NCBI GenBank assembly: GCA_037447655.1
Contig: JBBHKE010000714.1
Coordinates: 1 to 64,000 of the forward strand
DNA: 64,000 bases
Source: Zygnema cylindricum
Taxonomy: Eukaryota > Streptophyta > Zygnematophyceae > Zygnematales > Zygnemataceae
Direction of reading: 5' to 3'
The position numbers were made by a program, and so were the translations under genes. Numbering within the stretch: position 1 is the stretch's first letter; the number at the start of each line of letters is the position of its first letter. This document shows, piece after piece, positions 48,543 to 59,904 of this stretch. The notes beneath the pieces are model-generated. The model worked only from the letters and a program-made list of their open reading frames with translations. It was not told the DNA's origin and made no database searches.

Positions 48543-50118
48543 GGGCACTTTCCCATGTAACCGAAACTTTAATCTTGTAACTTTGTTTTTAGCGAAGATT
48601 CTCCGTACACTTTTAGAGCATTTCGATGTAAACGCAAAAAACATGTTACTTTAAAAAGTGACTAACGTAGACGTGTACGAAACACGTGACACATAAGCGG
48701 TAAAATAAATGTTGCCAAACTTCCACGCAACTTCAATTTCTGACGTCCACCGCACGCTGCACAGTTTTCAGCACGCTGCACAGTTTTCTTGACGTCATAA
48801 TGCCTGTACGCCACATTGTCGGCGTGGAGGCTTTCACCACAGTGTTGTAGTTGCGCAGTGCTTCCACAGGCCGCCCCTCTCTTCTATGCCATGTCGTCCC
48901 TTTATACTTTTCATCATCCCTTTTCTCCATTTTCGCATACACGGGTACAAAACATATCAACATAGTGTAAAAAAATACCATTTATGCTAAAACAAAGGGA
49001 AAAAACTCGGTCCTTCTCCAAAAAAAAAAAAAAACCAAGACCACATATCGACGATGCTTGACATAGAGGCCAAAACGGAAATAACTCTTATAAAAAAAAA
49101 AAAAAAATGCTCCTAAATATTCAGTAAATTGGAGATGACGGAATTGAACGAAGTAAATTACACACAAAGTTGAAAAAAAAATATAACCCACAAAAATGAA
49201 TAACATGACATTTGCTGTTTATTATAAAAAATACCTAAAATACATTTTGTCGTCGCACAAAAATGCGGTTATGTTTTGCGTCTCCCCCCTTGCCGACAGG
49301 TGTCCAATAAGTTTCCTACGCCGTACGTGTGAAATCACTTATGATTCCTACAGAGGAATTACGTCAAAGAAAGTTGAGAAAGGGTGTGAGGGGGAAGGAA
49401 GGAGGCGCCTTGATGGAATTCTGGTTTGATGAAATGGCGTCCGTTGGTCGAGACCCCTCCACTTCCTCTGTACGGAAAAAGGTGCACTGAAAAAAGTACG
49501 TACAGGCTGTAAACGTGCAGTGGGTTTTTTTTTTTAGGAAAATTTTGTCAAAAACCTCCGCCGCGTGCGAAATCATATGCATATTTGGCCACGTTGTGGA
49601 ACTTTATTTAAAATCACCTCGGGAGGTGATTTTATTAAAGTTTGAAGATAATATGGAAGGACGCGAAAGTGGGTCGAAACTCGCTAAACGATAAACTGAA
49701 TCGCGATACACTTCCTCTGTACGAAAAAAGGTGCACAGGAAAAAAGTACGTACGGGCTGTAAACGTGCAGTGGGCTTTTTTTTTTTTAGGAAAATTTTGT
49801 CAAAAACCTCCGCCGCGTGCGAAATCATATGCATATTCGGCCACGTCGTGGAACTTTACTTAAAATCACCTCGGGAGGTGATTTTATTAAAGTTTGAAGA
49901 TTATCTGGAAGGACGCGAAAGTGGGTCGAAACTCGCTAAACGATAAACTGAATCGCGATAGACGACAAACTGCGGTACAACTAAAGTTTTAATGGAATGT
50001 AACTTGTACGGTGGTAATTTGATTTTTTTGGTACGGCTGCAGATTTTTTCCTTTTTTTCCAAGTTATAAAGGAAAACGACAGAAAATAACTGTAATTTTA
50101 GCACATGGGAAAGTGCCC
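48543..50118. mobile_element. Nested inverted-repeat element (1576 bp, TGA duplication)
   Basis: The termini GGGCACTTTCCCATGT and complement resemble the surrounding family's GGGTACGTCCCCATG, so it is probably a sister family. TGA flanks both ends (48540-48542 and 50119-50121). The position corresponds to an uninterrupted GTGACGTCAC-region in the copy at 16138-17083. The interior holds a 249-bp direct repeat and A/T homopolymers but no transposase-like frame. Confidence 0.85.
49461..49960. repeat. 249-bp tandem direct repeat inside the nested element
   Basis: Unit 1 (49461-49709) and unit 2 (49710-49960) both begin ACTTCCTCTGTACG and end AACTGAATCGCGATA, with a period of 249 bp and few differences. 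Each contains the short palindrome CACCTCGGGAGGTG. Confidence 0.92.
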
Positions 50119-50502
50119 TGAGTCACAATATTACAAAACCCTAAACATCTGCCATGCCACAAAATTACAAAAATGTAGACTTCTACAACTGTCGATGTTT
50201 TTGTTGGCGTCACCAATTTCGTAGTCGTCGTCAACCGTCACAAAGTTGTACCTACGTCTACAACCGTCACATTTCAAAGTTCCGATTTCATTTTTTCGCA
50301 CATAGGGACGCTTTTCAAAGTAGTACGGAACACTTCACTACAGTCCAAAGTACTTTCTCAAAGTATCGCTTACATGGGGACGTACCCTTACAATATGCTG
50401 GGTATAATTCCGTAAACGTTACAGAAACATTTCCCAGCATTGCAGAGGTACCCCCTAATGACGCATCAGCCATGGAAAACGACGATCTCTAAGACCTCAT
50501 AA

Positions 50503-51451
50503 GGGTACGTCCCCATGTAATCGGTACTTTGATAAAGTATTTTGGACTGTAGTAAGGATTCTCCGTACTACTTTGAAGAGCGTCCCTATGTGCGAAAATG
50601 AAATCGGAACTTTGACATGTGACGGTTGTAGACGTAGGTACAACTTGTGACGATTGAAGGCGACTACGAAACTTCCGACGATTAGTGACGCCAACAAAAA
50701 CAGCGACAGTGGTAGACGTCTACATTTTTGTGAAATCGTAGATGTTTAGGGTTTGGTGATATTGTGACGTCACGCTCACCTGTGACAACGTCGACGTCAC
50801 TTATTCAATAACTTTCTGCCATGGTTTTCCGATTTCGTTTTTTATACTTTTCTCGCTCGATTTGCCATTAATAAAAAACCTAAAAATTGTCAAAAATAAT
50901 ATTTTTAAAATATCTTTCATTCTATACCAATATTGTCGTCTCTTATTCTAAATAGTGTGAGATAAGAGCGATGGTGTGAGAGGGAGAGGGGAGAGGCGAC
51001 GACGGCGCAAAATTTTGCAAAGGACCCCATGAATGAAAGTGGAGGTCCGAGACCCCTGCAGATTTTTTTCCGGACATGCGCGTGACGGGCACGAAGAAAA
51101 ATAGCGAGGACTCTCCCTCGTCCTAAATTTTTCACACTCTTGTGGCGCGTGCGTGGATCATTTTTCATTCGCTGTTTGGGCGGTACTTGAACTAAAATCA
51201 CCCCCTCGAGGTGATTTTGGATGAAGTTTTTTTTTGGGCTGGATTCTCTTGCTCGGGGGTCGAAAAGGAGAAAACGCCAAAATGCGTTCACATGACGACA
51301 AACACGCCGTACATCCAAAGTATAAATTGACTTTCACTTTACTTTGGTAAAAATGATTTTTTTGTACGGCTAAAGTTTTTTTCAAAGTTCCCTGAATTTT
51401 AGGGCAAAAGGACAGAGAAAAGTATGTACTTGTATACATGGGGACGTACCC
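50503..51451 (-). mobile_element. PIF/Harbinger-like MITE, inverted copy (949 bp)
   Basis: The termini GGGTACGTCCCCATG and CATGGGGACGTACCC are flanked by TAA (50500-50502 and 51452-51454). The body matches 16138-17083 in reverse orientation. It ends 272 bp before the start codon of RAE1 copy B. Confidence 0.88.
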
Positions 51452-51723
51452 TAACTCGTACATGATAAAGTACATTAAACAAAGCAATTGCCCAAAGCAA
51501 AAAAACCAAGCGCCAATGGCTGACACCTCAGACGCGTCGAAAGTACATAAATCGTACACATATGTACAGTTTACGTACTTCCTTATGTAAGATAAAAAAA
51601 TTCCACGCGTTACAGATTTACACGCTACAGTACATGTCCTATAAAGAGTGCACATGTGCAAAAGTACGCGTGTTGATGTGTTTCTGGCAGCTCCGGCTCC
51701 TGCGTTGACTCTCTGCTGCACTC

Positions 51724-54700
51724 ATGGCACTCTTCGGGGCTGTTCCCGTGGCTTCGCCGCATAACCCTAACAAAAGTTTTGAGGTAGTTCTTGATGCAGA
51801 GACTGTAGGAACCCAGTAGAAGGTTTTGAAGATGTGCGTTTCTTTCTAATTAGTGGCATTTTGCTTGTTGCACAGGTGACTGCACCACCGACAGATGGAA
51901 TCTCAAGTTTGAGCTTTAACCCGATAGCAAATTATTTGGTGGCTACGTCCTGGGATAATCAGGTAAAGTCTACATCGGAGCTATTTAATTGGTCATACAC
52001 CTGGTTGTGATTGCAAACTCTTTTTGATCGAATGGAGTGGAGGTTTGTGCTTGCTGTCTATATTCCTGTAACGTTGCTTCCATTGCAACAAGCGCTCAGT
52101 GCCAAACACAGCATGTTATTTACAGCTGAAATCACATGGGAAAGGCTCTCAGTTTTTGCGAATTTTAGAAAAAGGAAGAGTGTTAGTCTGGCTTTTTCTT
52201 GCGTTTAGGATTCTTACCTTTTTTTGAGCTGATAAGAGATTCTCAATTCTGAGACCATGGATGAGCGCGGCTAAAAAACTTTACAAAACACAGCCTTAGT
52301 GAAGCGATAGTTTTGTCCTTCATAGGAAGCAGTAGAACGTGAAAATGTGACTCTTCTAAGCATTACCAGTCCTTCGTGATCGTACTCGTGAACCTTGTAT
52401 AGTTGTTTTATTGCATATCATGGGAATGATTTTAGGCAAATTTACCACCACATTTTTGCCACTGTTGTGTTCTTCGCCACACACAAAGCTCTTGTTGTTT
52501 TTCGTGCAATGGCTTGTCGCATTTCTTCTCTCCATGTCGTCGCGCTGCTCCCCTTGTTTCTCGTGTTCTTTCTTAGGTTTGTCTCGTCTAATTTACGGGG
52601 CCTGTATAAAATCCAAAGCAGAATAGACACATCGTCTATATTTTGTCAGTGGATTTTCTTCTTACAGATGAAGGCACTATATAAATGCCACATATGCAGG
52701 CTGTCGCTTTTCATTTTTTTTTTCAGGCGGTCTTCTGAAGTTTCGACTAATGTCATTATTCTGCTCTAATTTACCTTCCTGAAGCCCTTAAGTCAAAGCT
52801 GTAAGATTGGGATCTTCATGCGAGAAGCTTCCTGTTTAAATGAGACCTGTCATTTCATGTGTTGACAGGTCCGTTGTTGGGAGATTCAGGCAAATGGGCA
52901 AAGCATGCCTAGAACATTTGCGAAGCACGACCAACCGGTACAAGCTTTATGCCCATCGTCGTTCGACCTAGACTCTTTATTCTTAGGGGGTTCCTTGCAT
53001 GATGTCTCTCGACAGTGCTTTTTGCAATGCTTAGCTCTGCAGTCTGCCTTGTAGCCAATTATTTTGTTTGTTTTTGACTCCTGCAAACGATTAGGATTAT
53101 TTTTTTGTGAAAGTCCACAGTATCTTCTTATGTGTCCTTGATTTTATTCTTGTAGGTTCTATGCTCTTGCTGGAAAAGTGATGGACAAGCTGTATTCTCT
53201 GGGGGCTGTGATAAACAAGTCAAAGCGTGGGATATTTTTTCTGGAACGCCACCTGTCACAGTAGGATCCCACGATGCTCCTGTCAAGGATATTTCGTGGA
53301 TTTCAGAGTTGAATTTGTTGGTAACGTCCAGCTGGGACAAGACAATCAGGTCAGTCTCTGCTCCACTTGCCTTTGGTGTTTCAACCAATACCCAGGTTTG
53401 TGCTTTCATTATAGATCCTATTTCCTCATTTACAGCTTCTATCCATCTATTTTTCTCTTTGGAATTCAAAGCCTCTTGTAATGTTAGAGGCTCGTCAGTT
53501 TGGGCTGACCTTCCTAATTCCTGGAGCTCATTCTCCTGCGTCTCGAAAAAGCTGTGGCTGGAATAGATGATGGTGTATCCACTCTGCCTTTCTCTTTTGC
53601 CTCTAGTTCATCGTGTCCACCTACAGGGAAAACCTCATCTTGTGGGGCACATCTCCTCATCTTCTAATTCTGACAAACCTGTAGTTTGAGACTGATCTCT
53701 CCTGGCTCTTGTTTTAGTGGAACTTTTTTTAAACTTGAAATCAGTCATCAAGTTGTGAAGGTTAGATTTTCGTTTGTGTTTCCTTTATGGTTGTCTTCAT
53801 GGGCAATTTCCTCATTTGAAGACGCAAAATTTCCTTTTAACTTGTCAGATATGAAGAAAGTGGCCGTAGAATGTTTTGACAAGTTCTTTACGTGGTAATC
53901 CTGTACCACTGTGCTGGAATGCTTGTGGTTTTGATGTTTGCGTTCACAAGCAATTAGTGAAGATTTTGTGGATTGTGGACATTGCAGTTTCGTGTATAAG
54001 TATAATCTCATAATGCCTGGTCATCAGCATTTATTTTATTTTTATCGCCAACTTTCTTTAAAGCTATATCGAATAGATATTGGCGTCTGTGGCATTGACT
54101 TTTTGTCAGTCACGGTTACTTGATAATTTGATTTTTGACCCATAAGTCCTCTATCATTAAGTCATCAGATGTCTCACTTAGACCCTTCATTCTTCTGGGA
54201 TGTCCTATATTCAGGTATTGGGATTTGCGGAGCAACAATGCTGTCCATACTCAACAGCTTCCTGAGAGGGCCTACGCCATGAGTGTGAAATATCCTCTCA
54301 TGGTAGTCGCAACAGCTGATCGCCACATTGTCATCTATAATCTCCAGAATCCACAGGTGAAGCCTCGAAATTGCCTTCTTATTTCCATCCTAAGTTTTTC
54401 TTTCCTTATCGTCTCCTTATTTTCTCTTCAGTGTCCCATTTGTCCCAGTAGCCTTGAAACTCTTTTACAGTTTATTAGATAAGTTGTCACTAGATTTACT
54501 GTTCTTTCATCTGTTGCTTTTGCTGTCAGTTTAGAGTTATTTGAGGTTTCAGCTGACATCTGACCTGTGCCTCGAGTGAGGGGAAAGGCAGACGGAGTTC
54601 AAGCGACTGTTTTCCCCGCTGAAGTTCATGACGCGTTGTGTTACCGCATTTCCTGACAGTCAGGGATTTTTGGTGAGCCTTTCTGCCTTTCAGAATGCCA

Positions 54701-57205
54701 TGAACTTCTAACGTCGAGACGCAAGGGCTGGGCTATAATCAGTTCATTCACAAGGTAAGAAGAGTCTTGTTGTCAGAAATCAATAGTTTTCACTAGAGCT
54801 TGTGAGCAGTTTCAAACTAAAGCTAGAAAAAGACCAGGGCGTTGTGCATTTCAGGGTAAGTGGTACTGGACAATATAAGGATCTCAAATAGGTGAAATCA
54901 TTGTTTCTTTTTTTGTAAGAAAGAATCATTGGTGTCCCGTTTTGCTCATCATCGTTAATTTCACAGCTTCAATTCTAACAACTTTTTAGGAGTTGGAGTT
55001 CTTTGTTGCAGTTATTTTTTTACCAAATGTGCACTAAGACAGCCATGTATTCACACATTTCTGATAGAATACTATCGCCTGCATAATGCAGCAATTTGTG
55101 ACCCTGGAAAACAGAGTTTTTAGGCTACTCTATTGCATATTTCAAAGTGGGAGGTTGTAGCATTCATGGAGTATTCGTTTACTTTCCATGTTTGTTCATT
55201 TTTTTGAAGCGGGCGGTTTTGTGTAACTTAAAAGAAAGCTTGGAAATGTGCAGGTCGGTTCAATAGAAGGCCGTGTGGCAGTCCAGTATATCGATGATGC
55301 ACAATCGAGTAAAAATTTTACGTTCAAATGTCATCGGGATGGGAATGACATTTATGCCGTTAACTCCATCAACTTCCATCCGGTAAGCATTTTCTCTAAA
55401 GAATATGTGCATGTGAAGCGCTTACGAATGCCCATTAGGGTTTTTAGCCTTCATAAAGGACAAACGGATGACAGTTTATATCATCAATCTGCGGACCATT
55501 TCTTTTAATCTCCAGCATTATACCGTTGGCTGTCATTTGGTGTTATTGATTGTTGTTTTGGGCTTTTATCAGTTATCTTATTGTATTTTTGCTTAAGTTT
55601 TGTGGCAATGTCATTATTGGAATGTTGCACTCTTAGTTTTTTGTTTGTCGTGCCTGTCAAGGTTCCAACAGTTGTGCAAATAAATGATGGATTTTTAGAG
55701 TTGATCAGCCTATTGGTGGATTAACCATAAGTAGAGTATTGTTATCAATGCTTTATTCCCGTTGGTGTTTTTATCCGAAATTATTCTTTTTTTCTGCAGA
55801 ATGTTGTCGGTTCAATGTTTGGTTTTTCCATGTTCTTTGTTGATGTTTTTGTTGAGAATGTGATTTTATTTGATTTCTTTTGCAGGTTCATGGCACCTTT
55901 TCAACTGCCGGATCTGATGGGGCATTTCACTTTTGGGATAAGGACAACAAGCAGCGTCTTAAGGTGAGGAATGGAAGAGCCGCCTGAGTTAATGTTGTTC
56001 GCAAGTGGGCTGTTCACTTGCAGATTTTATCCACACTCTTATGATTGCTGAATGGTTTTTGTATTCAGGTCTAAAGGTGACATGCCTCCTTGAACTTTTC
56101 CTGTTTTCATGAGCATTATCTGAGTGACCTTCACTATTATTGTCTATGCCTTTCTATAAAAACTGTTATTTGGCTTCTGGTTGTTGCTGGCTTAGTGGGA
56201 TTCTACAGCGAATGTAGGAGAGCTTGAAGTTTCGAGTCAACAAAGCTTGTTGGCGCTTTTTCGATGATGATTTTGTTTTGACTTCCATTGCAGCTGAAAC
56301 ATTGCTGGTTTAGTGGAATTGGCATTGGTGAAAATAGTTAATCTTTTTTATGTTTCATATTCCAACTGAGAAGACTGCCGTAGCCCTTTTAGACATCATG
56401 CAAAAAAAAAAAATCCAGTAATGTCATCAATCTGCTGTTCCCCGGAACGAAATAAATAAAAATGTCACATTCTTCTGAAAGTAACTCTGCTGGTTCCTGG
56501 ATTGGTGGATGGGTTATTTGGGCGGAACGACTTGCAGCCCTTTCAGCGATGTGACCAACCGATTCCTTGCACCACATTTAACCACGATGGGACCATTTTG
56601 GCATATGCGGTAAACCCATCTATGCCCTCTCTAAATCGTTTTCCTGCATACTCCTGTCCAGGCTAACCGGGATACACAGTGTAGTCAATTTGCTTGCTGT
56701 TGGTGTTTATTTGTGTGTCGATAATAGGAAGCGAGGACAAAAAATGACACGGATCAAAATTTTGTCTTTTTTTTTCTTTATTGACGTCTACTTTCTTTTC
56801 TTATTGTTTTCCTTTTTGCAGGTCGGCTACGATTGGAGCAAAGGGGCCGCTGCGTACAACGCTGCCACAGCCAAAAATCATATTTTGCTGCACCCTGTTG
56901 AGGTGCGAGCATTTTTTTTTTTTTTTTGAATTGAAAACTTTTCTTTCTATTGCCAGTCCTCCGAGGGCAAACTTCTGCAAAATTATAGATTTCCAGTTTC
57001 TGGAACATAATCACTAGAGTCGGTGCACACATTCTCCTTCCTACTCCCACTTCACCTCCACTATTTCCCTTTTTTAATTTTGCTATTCCAGTCAAACACT
57101 TACACTGTAAAGTAAAAGCTTATGTCCAGTTTTTTTCCTTGCAAATGGTTGCAGGAAGCAGATGTGAAACCAAAAGCGAAACAAGCCACCCCTGGGAAAC
57201 GGTAG
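51724..57205 (+). CDS. RAE1: RAE1/Gle2 mRNA-export factor, copy B
   Basis: Complete WD40 mRNA-export factor paralogous to copy A. Eleven exons: 51724-51783, 51876-51962, 52869-52937, 53156-53349, 54215-54356, 54592-54672, 55254-55382, 55886-55963, 56538-56609, 56822-56902, 57155-57205; 1044 nt, 347 residues, all GT-AG and phase-consistent. It starts [20 protein letters not shown] and ends [10 protein letters not shown] signatures are [80 protein letters not shown] and [20 protein letters not shown]. Exon 6 ([16 protein letters not shown]) shows what copy A lacks. Nothing suggests it is broken; it lacks copy A's simple-repeat introns. Confidence 0.95.
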
Positions 57206-59415
57206 AGTCCCTACCATTGTTGGAGTTGTCACTTGTTTTTTTAGCGAACAGTTTTGAATGTGGACATGAATACAAGCAGCTCTCCTATAACTCCATCATA
57301 TTGTTTCCACTATCCGTAGCAATGTACAATCTGAAGATAACTATGTACATAAAACTAGTACAATTGTATAGTGACAATTTGGGTCCTGATTAGCAACTAA
57401 AAGTCAATTTGGAGCATAGTGTGGTTACAATGTTCCAAAATTTAGTCATAATACTCGCTGCAATTGAATCGAGGAAGGGATGTGAGAGTTTTGGTGTTTG
57501 TGGAGGATTTTTTTGTAAGTTTGTGCTGCTTGGAGGATTCCATTGAATGCTGGTGGTGGTCAAATTATCAAGATGTTGCTTGAGATTATTTTGCTGTGGC
57601 CAAGTTCTTGTTAGGTTGTTCAATCTGGTTGGTGAATACGGTGAGGAATTTGAGAATCTATTTTGGAGTAGTTCATCTGTTGAATCTAATTTGGAACCTT
57701 ACAATACTATGGGTACTATGACTTAGTTGAGTTACCTTCTTGACTAATTATCAATAATTGAAATAGATTCCATGTAAAAACCAGTATGGCATGTATTCAC
57801 ATTTCGACAGCCATTCAGCTGGAGACGCGTCCATTTTGTTTTTCGACATTGTGTAGTGAATTGAATTGTATTGAACTTTAAAAAAAGTTGTGATTCGGTA
57901 TAGTGCGCTATGTAATGTGGTCTTAATCTTACGGGTGGTAAGGGGAAGATGGTGACCGCATATAAATCACTGTCACAGAATCTGTTCACTGTGGACTAAA
58001 GATGAGTTACATAGCACAAATTATTGCTGGTTTCCCAGTGCAGAGATGAGGGTTTTTTTTAGGTTGTAAATAATCCTCAACTGTAAGGTTTTATATACCA
58101 TAGCTGAATAACATCTCATGACACGGTAAATATAATCCTGTCTTATATCTAAAAGTAGGCATCATTCAATTCACTAACAGCGTTTCGCCAACCACATAGG
58201 CTACAACAATTTGGGACGCGTTTTGCTAGTCAAGCACCATACATGTTCAAAGTAGCTTCTCTAAGCCTCACGCTTTGGTTTTGTGCAAGACAAACTTTAA
58301 TAGGCTTTTATGTCAAATTATCAAAATGACATATATTGATATGTTTGTTGTCCATTTCCTCAATTTAATGCTAATTTTCAACTCATTACAACTTGAGCTT
58401 CTTTTTAGGAGCATTTACAAGATTCGTACAAATTGAACTCACGCGTCAAAATAGATATTAGCTTACATCTTGACTGTTTGCGATATGTATTAATGCATTT
58501 CGTACAGCTGAACTCTTCTTTGTTTCTTTAACCCGAGTTTGAACTTGCATTCTGGAACAACATTGCAAAATTTAAAATCCATTGAACCTTATATCCCCAC
58601 TGTACTCAGTCTGAGGGGGTGGACATTTCCATAGAGGTACCAATCAGCAGTGAGCATCCACCACCACCTAACAGTGTTTGAAACCGCTACAAGTCTCGAG
58701 TATTTACATATAGCGTTACAAGTCGAATTGTGATCCATCCACAACTTGTAAGCGGAACGCAGCAGTTGGGAATAAGGCACGATAGAGATTTTGCGCGTCA
58801 CTGCATGGTATGTGCACTTTTATCCGTTTGAAACATTCAATTGTAGACCCAAATGGAAGCTGGAAGTTCGGTCACTATATAAAAAACTATTGTAACTTAT
58901 GGGACGCTTTTTTACGAGGGTGCAGGATAAGTCCTATGCAACCATAGCTTTTGACTTGACCGACAAACAAAGGTTTTGTTGCAAAGCTTGCAATGGGCAA
59001 TTCCTCTGTTTAGAAAGAGGGAAGAAACCCAACAGATTGTTTTTAAAGACCACAAGAGTCAAAAAAAACCAAGGCGTCGAGCAAACCAAGAAACATCTAC
59101 TAGAACCTATAACCACAAATTACTGTTGTGAAAATAAAACGTACAATAGATGATTATGAAATACCCTAGATGAAGTCCCTAATTACAAAGGTCGGCAATG
59201 TGGGTTCATAACTTCGTGGAGGATCTAAACGACCACATCTGTCATCCATCGCGATACTTATACTTCGTCGGAGGAGGGTATTGTAGAAATTAAAGGTTAT
59301 TTTAGTATTTTCTAGGTTTAAACTTGTAAAGATAAAATGCAGAAAGAAGCAGGAGCAGTCTGCCTCTTACTCTAACTCCTCTCTTCAACTCCCACACTTG
59401 TCGCAGTCACAAAAG
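57206..59415. other. Intergenic stretch between RAE1 copy B and retroelements
   Basis: About 2.2 kb, AT-rich. A plus-strand frame at 58899-59153 (84 codons) contains FCCKACNGQFLC and a basic tail but matches no family I know. The segment 59310-59400 (GTAAAGATAAAATGCAG, then CTCTAACTCCTCTC) resembles the right part of a plant LTR and may be a solo-LTR remnant. I see no other feature. Confidence 0.4.
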
Positions 59416-59419
59416 GTTG

Positions 59420-59640
59420 GAGAGGGAGCTAGAGCCATGGCTGCCTATGCTGTCTAGAGACAGACAGTAGTTTGGTAAGTTTACCAAAAAAAAATTTGAT
59501 GGACCCAGGATTTGATCCTGGCAGTAGTTTGGTAGGTTTACCAAAAAGGGACTTGATGGACCCAGGATTTGATCTTGGTACCTGCTGTCCGTCACGCCAC
59601 TAGCCGTTAGCTTTATCCTATTAGTCTAGGATCAACGCTG
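59420..59640 (-). mobile_element. tRNA-derived SINE-like element 1
   Basis: Read on the minus strand, 59560-59640 has a tRNA-like head: an A-box-like CTAGTGGCGTGACG followed by a B-box-like GATCAAATCC and a T-arm closure CCTGGGTCC. Downstream on that strand the T-arm segment is repeated (two 57-bp direct copies, 59468-59521 and 59525-59578), then GCAGCCATGGCTC, which is shared with element 2. The boundaries and target duplication are not resolved. Without folding analysis a degenerate tRNA gene is the alternative. Confidence 0.45.
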
Positions 59641-59882
59641 AGGTATATAGGGTTTGATAAGTATTTAAAAAAGAACACGTAGACGGATTCATTTAACAGT
59701 GCGAATAAATTGTTAATACATAGAAACAGTTCTAGTATAGTACAATTTACTATACTTCGCGAAACGAATACCGCGCATATGTTTCGACGGCGAAACAAAT
59801 ACCGCGCATTTATTTTCCACGGTTAGAATTGAAAGTCGGTTTGATCAAGCGGCCATTATATGTGCCGAGGTTGCGGAATATG

Positions 59883-59902
59883 GTTTTAGGGTTTTTTAGG
59901 GT
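59883..59902. repeat. Interstitial telomere-like tract
   Basis: GGTTTTAGGGTTTTTTAGGG contains one full 10-base telomere unit plus most of another, about 60 kb from the chromosome end and just upstream of the first Copia-like leader. Confidence 0.8.
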
Positions 59903-59904
59903 TT

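Larger units (their letters stand above)
47853..50387 (+). mobile_element. PIF/Harbinger-like MITE, split by a nested element
   Basis: The termini GGGTACGTCCCCATG and CATGGGGACGTACCC are flanked by TTA (47850-47852 and 50388-50390). Its two halves (47853-48539 and 50122-50387) align with the two parts of the copy at 16138-17083. The 1576-bp element at 48543-50118 lies between them. Without the insert it is about 956 bp. Confidence 0.88.

Noticed and set aside
58899-59153. Cys-containing 84-codon frame (FCCKACNGQFLC)
   Set aside because: The Cys spacing is suggestive of a zinc site, but no family, neighbour exon or transposon context supports it.
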